Positions 53,059 to 62,251 are shown, numbered from the stretch's first letter. The stretch is DNA of 64,000 nt from Rivularia sp. T60_A2020_040 (GCA_015272215.1 JACYMD010000115.1:1-64000); one strand, 5' to 3'. Notes: generated by a model not told the origin, from the sequence alone. Translations and numbers: made by a program.

Positions 53059-54069
53059 TTGAAAAAAAATATCTTGGCAAAATTCTGTGCCGGTGCTTTA
53101 GCGGCTGTGATTGTTGGTACAGGATTAGGAGTCAACGCTCAACAGTCAAAGACTCTGACTATTTACTCTGGTAGAGAAGAGAAGCTGATTGGTCCGTTAA
53201 TTGAGAAAGCCAAAAAAGACTTGAAACTGAATATTCAAGTTCGTTACGGTGATACAGCCGAATTAGCGATCGCGCTTTTGGAAGAAGGCAATAATAGCCG
53301 TGCAGATATGTTCTTTGCTCAAGATGCGGGTGCTTTAGGTACCTTACAACAACGAGGAAGAACTCTACCGATTCCCGCAGCAACACTCAATAAAGTCAAT
53401 TCTCGCTACCGTTCTCCATCGGGTAATTGGATGGGAATCTCTGGTAGAGCGCGGGTAGTTAATTACAACACCAAATTAGTCAAACAGAGTGATTTACCCA
53501 AATCAATTTGGGAATTAACTCAACCAAAATGGCGAGGTAAAGTCGGTTGGGCTCCAACTAACGGTTCTTTTCAATCGTTTGTGACAGCAATGCGGAAATT
53601 GGAGGGAGACCAAAAAACTATTCAGTGGTTGCGGGCGATGAAAGCCAATGGTGTCAAAGACTACGGCAAAAATACCGCTATTCTGGAAGCGCTTGGTAGG
53701 GGTGAGATTCATCTAGGATTAGCAAATAACTATTACTTAGGTCGTTTCAAAAAAGCTAATGCTAATTTCCCCGTAGCAGCCCATTATACTCGTAGAGATG
53801 CGGGTTCGATGGTGAATATTGCTGGTGTGTCGGTTTTAAAAACCACCGATCAACGCAAGGATGTAGAGAAGTTGATTAATTACCTGCTGACAACTGAATC
53901 CCAAAACTACTTCGCTGAACAAACCACTGAATATCCCTTAGTCAGAGGAACAAAAGCACCCGTAGGACAAATTCCCCTGTTTCGTCTAACTCCTCCTCGC
54001 TTAGATTTGAGTCAATTATCAGATTTACCTGGTACCTTAAGAGTTTTACAGCAAGCAGGAGTATTATAA
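53059..54069 (+). CDS. futA: Ferric iron ABC transporter, periplasmic binding protein
   Basis: 336 residues from TTG at 53059, chosen because GGAGAGG lies five bases upstream; a TTG at 53044 is in frame but has no site. A signal peptide ends near VNAQQ. The body is a two-lobed iron-binding protein: TLTIYSGREEKLIGPLIE, LLEEGNNSRADMFFAQDAG, WELTQPKWRGKVGWAPTNGSF, and the tandem tyrosines of LANNYYLGRF that bind Fe3+. It captures iron in the periplasm and hands it to the permease encoded 4 bases downstream. Likely induced by iron limitation. Confidence 0.92.
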   Translation: MKKNILAKFCAGALAAVIVGTGLGVNAQQSKTLTIYSGREEKLIGPLIEKAKKDLKLNIQVRYGDTAELAIALLEEGNNSRADMFFAQDAGALGTLQQRGRTLPIPAATLNKVNSRYRSPSGNWMGISGRARVVNYNTKLVKQSDLPKSIWELTQPKWRGKVGWAPTNGSFQSFVTAMRKLEGDQKTIQWLRAMKANGVKDYGKNTAILEALGRGEIHLGLANNYYLGRFKKANANFPVAAHYTRRDAGSMVNIAGVSVLKTTDQRKDVEKLINYLLTTESQNYFAEQTTEYPLVRGTKAPVGQIPLFRLTPPRLDLSQLSDLPGTLRVLQQAGVL

Positions 54070-54072
54070 ATA

Positions 54073-55656
54073 ATGAAAGCGGCTCGTCCTCCACTTTTTC
54101 TCATGCTCACAGCAGGAGTGGTGGCGTGCGCCATCATCCTACCTTTTCTGTATTTGGTAATTCGGGCTGCAAGTATTGGTGGGGATGGGTTATGGAATTT
54201 AATTTCCAATCCCCGCTATCTGACGATTATGTTGAATAGTGCGGGGATGGCAGCAATTGTGACATTGTTGTCAACTTTGATTGCCGTACCCTTAGCATTT
54301 TTGACAGTGCGGACGAATTTACCAGGCAGACGCTTTTGGTTGGTGGCAACAACTTTACCCTTAGCGGTTCCGAGTTATGTGGGTAGTTTTGCGCTGATTG
54401 CCACCTTTGCCCCACGGGGCAGTTTGTTACAATTATTACTCGAACCTTTGGGAGTAGAAGAATTACCCTCGATTTATGGTTGGCCTGGGGTAATTTTATC
54501 ATTGACCTTGTTTACCTATCCCTATATGCTGATGAGTGTGCGTGCTGGTTTGCAAGGGATAGACCCATCTTTGGAAGAAGCCGGACGCAGTTTGGGATAT
54601 AGTAGTTTAGAAACCTTTCGGCGTGTAGTTTTACCCCAATTAAAACCATCTTTGGTAGCTGGGGGTTTGTTGGTGGCATTATATAGTTTGCGTGACTTTG
54701 GTACACCATCCTTGATGCAATTTGATGCCTTTACCAGGGCGATATTTATCCAGTATAAAACTAGTTTTGACCGTAATACCGCAGCGGCTCTATCTTTAAT
54801 GTTAGTTGCCTTGGTAATGGCAATTTTGTGGGTAGAATATCGAGTCAGGAGTCGTGCAGCTTATTATACTCGCGGTTCTGCGTCGTTGCGTCCTCCCAAA
54901 ATTATCAAGTTGGGAATTTGGAAATGGGTAGCCTTTGCTTTTTGCTTGGTAATTACCTTGTTGGGGGTAGCATTACCTGTGGGAACGAGTATATTTTGGT
55001 TATTACGGGGAATTTTGAATAGTGATTATCAGATTCCCAACTTGTTCCCAGCGATTTTCAACTCAGTTTCCGCAGCGGGATTAGCGGGTTTGGTGACAAC
55101 TATGTTTGCCCTGCCGATCGCAATTTTATCAGTGCGATTTCCCAGTAGAATTACGGCGATGATTGAGCGTTGTTCTTACATTGCTTTTGGTTTACCGGGG
55201 ATTGTGGTAGCTTTAGCGGTGGTATTTTTTGGAGCCAATTATTTACCATTGCTATATCAAACCTTACCGATGTTGGTATTTGCTTATTTGGTCTTATTTG
55301 TACCGCAATCAGTGGGAAGTATTCGGAGTTCTTTACTCCAAGTTAGTCCCCGATTAGAAGAATCGGCTCGTAGTTTGGGGAGAACACCTTGGCAAACTTT
55401 AAAAGAAGTGACTATTCCTTTGGTGAGTCCAGGTTTAGTTAGTGGTGGAGTACTGGTATTTTTGACTGCGATTAAGGAACTACCAGCCACAATGATGTTA
55501 GCACCGATTGGTTTTAATACCTTAGCAGTAGAAATTTGGAAAGCCACAGAAAATGTCGATTTTGATGATGCAGCATCTGCTTCCTTAGCGATGTTATTTG
55601 TATCAATGATTTCAACATTTTTAGTATTATCTCAGGAGAAAAAAGCCCAAAGCTGA
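54073..55656 (+). CDS. futB: Ferric iron ABC transporter, permease
   Basis: 527 residues with about 12 membrane helices in two homologous halves. Each half has the EAA loop that docks the ATPase: EEAGRSLGYSSLETFRRVVLP (about 165) and EESARSLGRTPWQTLKEVTIP (about 430). This is the double-permease form seen in Fut/Fbp/Afu iron importers. It starts 4 bases after the binding protein stop and is surely in the same operon. No ATPase gene follows, unlike in many Fbp operons; Fut systems also often have an unlinked ATPase. A MITE is inserted about 70 bases after the stop. Confidence 0.93.
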   Translation: MKAARPPLFLMLTAGVVACAIILPFLYLVIRAASIGGDGLWNLISNPRYLTIMLNSAGMAAIVTLLSTLIAVPLAFLTVRTNLPGRRFWLVATTLPLAVPSYVGSFALIATFAPRGSLLQLLLEPLGVEELPSIYGWPGVILSLTLFTYPYMLMSVRAGLQGIDPSLEEAGRSLGYSSLETFRRVVLPQLKPSLVAGGLLVALYSLRDFGTPSLMQFDAFTRAIFIQYKTSFDRNTAAALSLMLVALVMAILWVEYRVRSRAAYYTRGSASLRPPKIIKLGIWKWVAFAFCLVITLLGVALPVGTSIFWLLRGILNSDYQIPNLFPAIFNSVSAAGLAGLVTTMFALPIAILSVRFPSRITAMIERCSYIAFGLPGIVVALAVVFFGANYLPLLYQTLPMLVFAYLVLFVPQSVGSIRSSLLQVSPRLEESARSLGRTPWQTLKEVTIPLVSPGLVSGGVLVFLTAIKELPATMMLAPIGFNTLAVEIWKATENVDFDDAASASLAMLFVSMISTFLVLSQEKKAQS

Positions 55657-55724
55657 TTGAATTTGGGAACAGAAAGTAGTAGGGTGCGTTTGAGCGAGGA
55701 TATATGATTCGGTCATAACGCATC

Positions 55725-55970
55725 AACTATAATACAATACAGTTCAGTCGCCGGTACTCCGCCGTTGCACGGCGGAGCCTGCGGCGACCGGCGTTCCCCG
55801 GTTAAGGTTGTCCGTCAATCAATTTATTGAGAACCAAGACTTGGGGGATTCTCCCCCAAACCCCCAATTGGGGGACGGTTGCGTCCCCCAAACCCCCTCC
55901 AAAAAAGTCGATGTATTTTGTTTGCGATAATTAATTTATATCTTTAACTGAACTGTATTGAACTATAATA
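55725..55970. mobile_element. MITE, copy 2, with a nested 54-bp palindromic insert
   Basis: The element is 55735-55960. The left TIR CAATACAGTTCAGT is interrupted after 55748 by a GC-rich palindrome (CGCCGG...CCGCCG/CGGCGG...CCGGCG) and resumes TTAAGG. The right TIR differs from copy 1 by one base. AACTATAATA flanks both sides (55725-55734 and 55961-55970), a perfect 10-bp target duplication. Without the insert it is 172 bp, like copy 1. Confidence 0.92.
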
Positions 55971-56010
55971 GTGGTTTAACTTTTTTCGATCAAATGCGCT
56001 GCCAATCATC

Positions 56011-56066
56011 AGAAGTCGGGTTTTTCACCAAAACCCTGACTTCTCATTCTAAAAGCCCGACTTCTT
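56011..56066. repeat. AAGTCGGG repeats, two units
   Basis: AGAAGTCGGGTTTTTC and AAAAGCCCGACTTCT form a hairpin. The second unit overlaps the end of the PepSY gene and encodes its last residues. Confidence 0.7.
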
Positions 56067-57204
56067 TATCTGCAACATCAGCAGGTTTTTCAAAATTTTT
56101 CTCTATCTTTACTTTTGGTTTAGATTTCTTTTTCTTACCTGACCAAATGACAATTCCAGTAATAGCTAAACCTGCACTCATAATCCCAATCAAAATATAA
56201 ATACCTGCGATTCCTAACCCGCCAAATTTAGCAGTATGAAGAATATTTGTCCAATCTTTAAACTGTTTTTCCCAAGGATTGCGGAAAAAGTTTTCTACTT
56301 GTAAAACTTCCCCACTATATTGGTCGATAAAAACCATACTTTTACCTTTATTAGTAATTTCATGAGGTAATTTAAACCTGACTTTAATGGGAGATTCGAC
56401 ATCTTTTGCAGGTTCATAAATTGTTGGTTTACCTTGTGGAAGAGCAGCGACTGCTTTTGCTAAAAAATCATCTGGGGTTAAAGTTTGAGTAGTTACTTGA
56501 ACAACAGAAATCGGTTTTACTTGTTTTTCCTGTTTGCTTAACCAATAACCTAATTTGGGGATAGGTTGATCAAAAGCTAAAAATGCTCCAGTTGTGGCAA
56601 TGATGATGAGTAATAAAGCAGAAATAAAACCACCAACATGGTGTAAATCATAATTTAAAATTCGCCATTTTGATGACCAGCGAACTTTAAAACCAGCAGC
56701 TAATTTTTTCCAACCATTCCACAGCATTGTTCCTGTGATGCTTAATATCAATAGCGATACTCCTGATAAACCAACGATAAACGAGCCAAGTTTACCTGCT
56801 AATAGTTTGGTATGGAGTTTATTAACTATTTTAATAAAACGATTATCCCGTACATAGATATTTAAAATATCTCCTGAATAGGGATTCATGTACAAATCGT
56901 TTTTATTTGCTTTCTCTAACTTTTCTTCAATTACCAAATGATAAGGGTCATTTGCATCCATCGGCAGCATAATTCGCTGGATTCTATCCTGTGGATACTG
57001 CTTTTGAATAATTTCAGTGACTTGAGAAAGGGTAATTATTTCTTGTCCAGGTGTGACTTTATTAGCTTGTAAATGTAGTGCAGAATTGACTTCTTTATCG
57101 AATACTAAAATACTACCAGTAATTCCAATAATAATCATCAACGCCGCAACAACAATCCCAATCAATCGATGCAAAGTTAATGCAGGTTTTTTCATTATAT
57201 TCAT
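56044..57204 (-). CDS. PepSY-associated transmembrane protein
   Basis: 386 residues; start at 57204, with a second ATG three codons later. Four membrane helices surround PepSY domains: helix 1 (about 14-35, GIVVAALMIIIGITGSILVF), helix 2 (about 140-165), helix 3 (about 195-215) and helix 4 (about 340-360). Conserved HR, LHT, DLHHVGG and NILHTAKFGG histidines could bind heme. The family occurs beside TonB-dependent siderophore receptors and probably reduces ferric siderophores at the inner membrane. The last residues (DKEVGLLE) are encoded by a dispersed repeat. It is on the same strand as the ABC membrane subunit and receptor gene upstream, a likely siderophore cluster. Confidence 0.85.
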   Translation of the reverse strand: MNIMKKPALTLHRLIGIVVAALMIIIGITGSILVFDKEVNSALHLQANKVTPGQEIITLSQVTEIIQKQYPQDRIQRIMLPMDANDPYHLVIEEKLEKANKNDLYMNPYSGDILNIYVRDNRFIKIVNKLHTKLLAGKLGSFIVGLSGVSLLILSITGTMLWNGWKKLAAGFKVRWSSKWRILNYDLHHVGGFISALLLIIIATTGAFLAFDQPIPKLGYWLSKQEKQVKPISVVQVTTQTLTPDDFLAKAVAALPQGKPTIYEPAKDVESPIKVRFKLPHEITNKGKSMVFIDQYSGEVLQVENFFRNPWEKQFKDWTNILHTAKFGGLGIAGIYILIGIMSAGLAITGIVIWSGKKKKSKPKVKIEKNFEKPADVADKEVGLLE

Positions 57205-57231
57205 GTGTTTATTTACTGTGAACCTCTACAA

Positions 57232-57398
57232 GTAGTGGGAGCGTCTCGCTCCCGATAAAAAACCGTTCCTTAAAGCTACTCCCGATAAAAAAAACCATCC
57301 TTAAGGAGCATCTTGCTTAACCGCTAGCGTTTAGTAGCGAGCAAGATGTTTGCGCTATGACGCTATCGCGTCACACTTTGCTAACGCGAACGCACTAC
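57232..57398. repeat. GTAGTG...CACTAC palindrome-rich element
   Basis: It starts GTAGTGGGAGCGTCTCGCTC and ends CGCACTAC, as does the shorter element at 48650-48726. Inside are CGATAAAAAA units and a GACGCTATCGCGTC palindrome. It fills the space between the PepSY and ABC membrane genes. Confidence 0.7.
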
Positions 57399-57408
57399 AG
57401 CGATTGTT

Positions 57409-58353
57409 CTAACTCTGCACCTCTTGGGGACGTAATACTCGTATTAATGCTGGATAGGATTCTCTGGCTTTATTGTAGACTTTGACGATATCATTTAAGG
57501 GTTTAGCTAGTAGATTTAAATTAGTCCAAAATAGAACCAAATCTCCAGCTTGAATATCCTTGGGAACAATTCCAATATCGAAAACAAAAGCCATTACTGC
57601 TACTACTAAAATTCCAAACCAACTAACTAAATCGATGAGAATTTCTGAAGCACCTTTAAAGCTTTCTAACCGCATAACCTGACGCAAAAATAATTTTTGA
57701 TGAGCAAATAATTCATTGCGTTTATCATCAGCAGTAGATGCGGCAATATTTTCCTGAATTTTCATCATATTCAAGCTGGCTTTTTGTAAAAAAGGACCAA
57801 AGAAAAAGCCAATTAAAACAGGTGGTAATACCGCAATAAATAAGGCTGGAAGTAATTCCGGTGCCAGATTTAATTGCCAAATAATTACCGAAATTGTTAG
57901 AGAAACAATTCGCCATGAATCTTTATGAAGAATATCGAGTCCCGGTTTAGCACGATTACAATCATACAGAATCCGGGAAACATCTTCTATCCCCCTTTCT
58001 GCTCCCCTTCTTTGCAAATAAGTCCTCTGCAAAGTAATAATCAGTAAAGTTTCGTAGGTTTTATCAATTACCTTGTCACCAAACTTTAACAAACCCATCA
58101 GAAAAAAGTAAGCAGCAAACATGACAATATAGTTTGGTAAGGAAGCATAAATATCACTTCCACCTTTTTTAAAATTGTCTACAGTTACCTTACCTAATCC
58201 AGCAATACTTGGTTCGACTGCGGCGACAATTATAGTAGAAAGAATTGCCGCAGCAAACCATTTTGGGTAAGATAGCATCACCCGCAACATATCCTGAAAT
58301 AAGGATAAGATGGAATTTGTCGCAATGTGTGAAACATTATCTGTTTTTTTCAT
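57409..58353 (-). CDS. ABC-exporter-type membrane domain without ATPase
   Basis: 314 residues matching only the membrane half of a type I ABC exporter: about six helices (IAAAILSTIIVAAVEP-like first helix, MFAAYFFLMGLLKFG, LLPALFIAVLPPVLIGFFFG, LVSWFGILVVAVMAFVFD). The intracellular loop pattern LQRTYLQRR precedes. It ends at QEVQS with no Walker motifs after it. The partner ATPase may be separate, or the protein may have another role. The same-strand neighbours are the broken receptor gene and the PepSY gene, so a link to siderophore handling is likely. I found no frameshifted ATPase in the 200 bases downstream, which are repeats. Confidence 0.75.
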   Translation of the reverse strand: MKKTDNVSHIATNSILSLFQDMLRVMLSYPKWFAAAILSTIIVAAVEPSIAGLGKVTVDNFKKGGSDIYASLPNYIVMFAAYFFLMGLLKFGDKVIDKTYETLLIITLQRTYLQRRGAERGIEDVSRILYDCNRAKPGLDILHKDSWRIVSLTISVIIWQLNLAPELLPALFIAVLPPVLIGFFFGPFLQKASLNMMKIQENIAASTADDKRNELFAHQKLFLRQVMRLESFKGASEILIDLVSWFGILVVAVMAFVFDIGIVPKDIQAGDLVLFWTNLNLLAKPLNDIVKVYNKARESYPALIRVLRPQEVQS

Positions 58354-58465
58354 GTAAGTAAAGGATAGATAATTGATCGGAATCGAAACTAATTGGAATT
58401 TGTAGTAGGGCTTTGCACTGATGCTAAAGCCCTGACTAATAACCTAAATCGTCAAGCTGCTATCA

Positions 58466-60407
58466 TTAAAACTGCCAAGAAACATTTACCCCCCAAATAC
58501 GTTCCGATTTTTCTGATTCAACCCGTGAAGTTTGTAGGACATTAGCATTATCAAATATACTAATGGATTGGCTACGTTCACTACCTAACAAATTTTGACC
58601 GAATAATCTGACTCTGAGATTATCACTCGCATTGAAGGCAACATAAGCATCTAAACTAGGGTCATTTTCTTGAGTTTCTACTTGAAAATTACCATCCTTG
58701 AATTCTCTTTTCTCACTTCCGGGAGCATAGTTATAATTAAACCCGAAATTCATTCTCAATTCTGGAACATAATAATCAAATCCCAGATTCATTACATAGC
58801 TTGGTTGGTCATTAAAACGACGAGTATCTCCTGTAGTTTTATCTTCTAATTCAGAACCTAGAAAAGAAACATTTCCTAATAGTTTCAAATTAGGTAAACC
58901 CAGAAATGCTGCACGAGTTTCGCTATCAATTCTGACACCGTAAACTTTACCATCGCCGATATTTCTCGGTGCTTGTTCAAAGCGATTTGTATCAGGATTC
59001 TGATTAATTTCGGTTTCAATTTTGTCGTCTATCCAACGATAGAAACCATTCAATCCAATAATATTGTTACCATTCCCCCAAGAATACTCGATTCCGGTTT
59101 CAAGTCCTAATGAAGTTTCTGGCTGCAAATTAGGATTTCCGATGACATCTGGCTGAAGTAAACTACCTTGTTTTGAGTCTCTAAATGGAATCAAATCATC
59201 AAATTTAGGACGACGAATAGTCCTTGCAGCACTTGCACGAAATATGGTATTGGGAGAAATTTCGTACTTGTAGTGCAGTGATGGATTAAAGATTGTACCC
59301 GATTGGCTGATACTAGTATCATCACGAGCAGTCGCTTTATTACTTACCGATTCCATCCGCACACCTGCGACTAAAGTATGCTTTTCACCTAATCTAATTT
59401 CATCTTGGATATAGGCATTGAACTGGTTTTCTTCGATGTTATAGACATCTTTGGGTTTGGTTTTTTCTACTTCTTCTTCTAATTTAGGAGCTAATTTTTG
59501 TTCAAAGATACGTTTATTCTTTTCTCTATCTTTTAGACTTCCTTCTATTCCCAAAGTTAATTTATGAGAATCAGATAAACGCCAATTAAAACCCAAATTT
59601 CCCAAGAATTCTTGGTCGTATTTCTTCTCGTCTTCGCGTTTGAGGCTACTGTCTGTTTTTGCACTTCCATCGATGGGACTACCATCTTCATTTTTAAACT
59701 TGGTGGTACTACTTAAAGTCGTTTCTGTTTCGTCTTTGGTTTGATCGGTACGTTGAAATAACAAACCCAATTTCATATCCGCATCGGGACTTAATTTCCT
59801 TTCCCAACCACCACTTAAACGGAAACCTCTAATATCTTTATCTTCATCAATGGTTACTACTTGCTCTTTGTTTTCTTGATTTCGACCACTGGGAAAAAGT
59901 TTACTATTTCCAATATTTCCGACCGCATCTTTTTCTTCGTTGGTTTGCAAGAATAAAGGGTCAAAAGTGATGGTATCTTTTGGTGAAACTTGCCGGTCCT
60001 CCCACTACAACTCCTGCTTGACGACGTAATACTTCCCCAATTGTCCGGTGTCCATAACGTTTGATTTCTCTTTGATCGATGATTATTACACCTGTGGGAG
60101 AAATTTGTCTTTTCTCAATCACGTTAATTGGTGTGCCGATAACATCAAGCTCGATATCTGCTGGTTTCGATATTTGTGTTTCTGTGGTTGGAGGTGTTTG
60201 GACTATTCTTTGCGGTTGTTTGGATGGCTGTTTTAATAAAAATTCAGCACTTTTTTGATGAAGTTCAACTTCGCTGATGTCGGGAATTTGGCTTTGTGTT
60301 GTATTCTCGCTTTCCGACTCAGATTGAGGTACTGGTGTTGCTGTTGCTGCGGATGCAAAAAGACAAGTCAACAGCAAACCGTTGAACCAAAGAAAGTATT
60401 TGTGCAT
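58466..60407 (-). pseudogene. TonB-dependent siderophore receptor, broken by internal deletion and frameshift
   Basis: The first part (59961-60407, 148 aa) has a signal peptide and the start of the plug: DVIGTPINVIEKRQISPTGV, IGEVLRRQAGVVVGGP, then an abrupt ASFTKRYHHF stop. The second part (58466 to about 60000, other frame) begins RQVSPKDTITFDPLFLQTNE and runs through the beta barrel to the final NVSWQF. The frames meet near 59990-60000. Intact receptors have the rest of the plug and early barrel strands between these points, by my estimate about 100 residues, so DNA was lost. The barrel is otherwise clean of stops, implying recent damage. A reinitiating product from 59950 would lack a signal peptide. 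Confidence 0.82.
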
Positions 60408-60473
60408 ATACTGGTAATTAGTGTTTTAATTGTCGGGTGAGTTGTAACTTGCCCTTTTTTTGGGCATCAAAAT

Positions 60474-60488
60474 TCAGAACAATTCTCA
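60474..60488 (-). promoter_or_regulatory. Possible Fur-box-like site upstream of the receptor gene
   Basis: TCAGAAC-A-ATTCTCA is an imperfect 7-1-7 dyad about 70 bases before the receptor start, in a place expected for iron control. Similar ATTCTCA strings lie upstream of futA and of the MgtE/ABC divergent pair. The match is weak. Confidence 0.25.
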
Positions 60489-61170
60489 ATAGATTTGCAT
60501 CTAAATCGAAAGTAGATGAAGTTAATGCACCTGAAAATCGAAGATGAGAAACCCTGTTTTGTTGTAACTGAGACAAAAAACATATTCCATTCACGCGGGA
60601 GAGAAGTCAGACTCCTTCAAGAAACCCGACTTCTATAACCTGCTATCAACCCTGAAGTAGATGCTTAAATTTTGCTTACTCCCTTCCCGGCAGAAGATTA
60701 CCGTTCGCGCAGCGTCTCCCCCAGGGAGAAAAAAAAACCGCAGAGACGCAGAGAACACAAAGGAAAGAGATAAAGAGAAATAGGTAATTTTCCAGCGGGA
60801 TAGGAGTAATATAGAAATTTTGTATTATCTAGAATATATTTTGATCAAAAAAATCATCCTTTTGGTTGTTGCTATTTATTAGCTTTAAGCATACCACCTT
60901 TATACCAGTATTAACAATAGTTTTTAAGTTAAGGTAAACACTTAATTAATAAACTTTTGTAAAAATAGCTGTGTATAGTTATTGTGTTGTGCTTTTGATA
61001 ATTAAGCCCATGAATGCATCATAAACCAGGGAATAAATTCCCCGGCTAAAAGCTCCCGTCCTCTAAAAGAGGACTAAAACTAAGAGTTCCTAGCCCCGAA
61101 ATAATTTTAAGGTTATCAGTCTGGTAGTACGATAAAATTGTGAAAAAATATTATTAAGGCTTGACTCCAA
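60489..61170. other. Repeat-rich divergent spacer
   Basis: It includes an AAGTCGGG half repeat (about 60604-60640), the ACCGCAGAGACGCAGAG repeat (60729-60810) also found inside the DUF2157-like gene, and a GTCCTCT-AAA-AGAGGAC hairpin near 61060-61076. No gene is seen. It should hold the promoter of the methyltransferase gene. Confidence 0.6.
60729..60810 (+). repeat. Dispersed ACCGCAGAGACGCAGAG repeat, intergenic copy
   Basis: It runs from AAAACCGCAGAGACGCAG to GGGATAGGAGTAAT. Compare 8509-8588 on the minus strand, where the same sequence is translated. Confidence 0.85.
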
Positions 61171-62157
61171 ATGAATTGGTTGCTTTCTACTTCGGTAATT
61201 ATCCTGGCAATATTAATTATTAGCATCGCATTATACTTAATTACGGCTCGCCGCTATCAATCATCTGATTCTGTAGCTAATTCCTACGACGAATGGACTC
61301 AAGATGGTATTTTAGAATTTTACTGGGGTGAACATATCCACTTGGGTCATTATGGTTCACCACCGCAAAGTAAAGATTTTCTGGTTGCTAAATCCGATTT
61401 TGTCCATGAAATGGTGCGTTGGGGTGGTTTAGATAAATTACCTGCCGGTACCACCGTTTTAGATGTTGGTTGTGGAATTGGGGGTAGTAGCCGTATTTTG
61501 GCTGCTGATTACGGTTTTGATGTTACGGGTATTACCATCAGTCCGCAACAAGTCAGACGTGCTACTGAGTTAACCCCTCCAGGAGTGAGCGCAAAGTTTC
61601 TGGTTGATGATGCCATGGCGCTTTCTTTCCCCGATGCTAGTTTTGATGTAGTATGGTCAATTGAAGCTGGTCCCCATATGCCAGATAAAGCGGTTTTCGC
61701 CAAGGAATTAATGCGAGTGTTAAAGCCTGGTGGGATATTGGTTTTAGCTGACTGGAATCAAAGAGATGACCGGCAAAAGCCGCTGAATTTTTGGGAGAAG
61801 CCAGTAATGCGGCAATTATTAGATCAGTGGTCACATCCAGCTTTTTCCAGTATTGAAGGCTTTTCCGAACTTTTAGAAGCTACCGGATTTGTTGAAGGAC
61901 AAGTGATTACCGCAGACTGGACGCAAGAAACACTTCCTTCTTGGTTCGATACTATCTGGCAAGGAATAGTCAAACCCCAAGGATGGATGCGTTTTGGAGT
62001 ATCAGGTTTTATTAAATCAGTGCGGGAAGTACCTACAATTCTACTGATGAGGTTAGCATTTGGTACAGGACTTTGCCGATTTGGGATGTTCCGTGCAGTT
62101 AGAGCAAATTCAGTATCAAAATCAGCAGATGTTTCTATGGAAACTGCTCAAGTTTGA
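61171..62157 (+). CDS. MPBQ/MSBQ methyltransferase (tocopherol and plastoquinone-type quinones)
   Basis: 328 residues. An N-terminal membrane anchor (about 5-25, STSVIILAILIISIALYLI) is followed by YQSSDSVANSYDEWTQDGIL and YWGEHIHLGHYG, then a SAM-binding fold with VLDVGCGIGGSSR (96-108), GITISPQQV, DDAMALSFPDASFDVVWS and LKPGGILVLADW. This agrees closely, as I recall it, with Synechocystis Sll0418, the 2-methyl-6-phytylbenzoquinone methyltransferase of tocopherol synthesis. It methylates the aromatic ring at the membrane surface using SAM. The gene is monocistronic; a heptamer STRR (62170-62240) follows the stop. Confidence 0.92.
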   Translation: MNWLLSTSVIILAILIISIALYLITARRYQSSDSVANSYDEWTQDGILEFYWGEHIHLGHYGSPPQSKDFLVAKSDFVHEMVRWGGLDKLPAGTTVLDVGCGIGGSSRILAADYGFDVTGITISPQQVRRATELTPPGVSAKFLVDDAMALSFPDASFDVVWSIEAGPHMPDKAVFAKELMRVLKPGGILVLADWNQRDDRQKPLNFWEKPVMRQLLDQWSHPAFSSIEGFSELLEATGFVEGQVITADWTQETLPSWFDTIWQGIVKPQGWMRFGVSGFIKSVREVPTILLMRLAFGTGLCRFGMFRAVRANSVSKSADVSMETAQV

Positions 62158-62169
62158 TCAAGGTTTAAA

Positions 62170-62240
62170 GTCAACTGTCAACTGTCCACTGTCCACTGTC
62201 AACTGTCAACTGTCAACTGTCAACTGTCAACTGTCAACTG
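62170..62240. repeat. STRR, 7-bp units CAACTGT/CCACTGT
   Basis: About ten units between the convergent methyltransferase and Eis-like genes. Same unit as at 14021-14093. Confidence 0.92.
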
Positions 62241-62251
62241 GTGGTTCTCCT

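Noticed and set aside
58466-59950. Barrel part of the receptor as a separate small outer-membrane protein
   Set aside because: It lacks a signal peptide, and the coding frame continues upstream into the junction with the plug.
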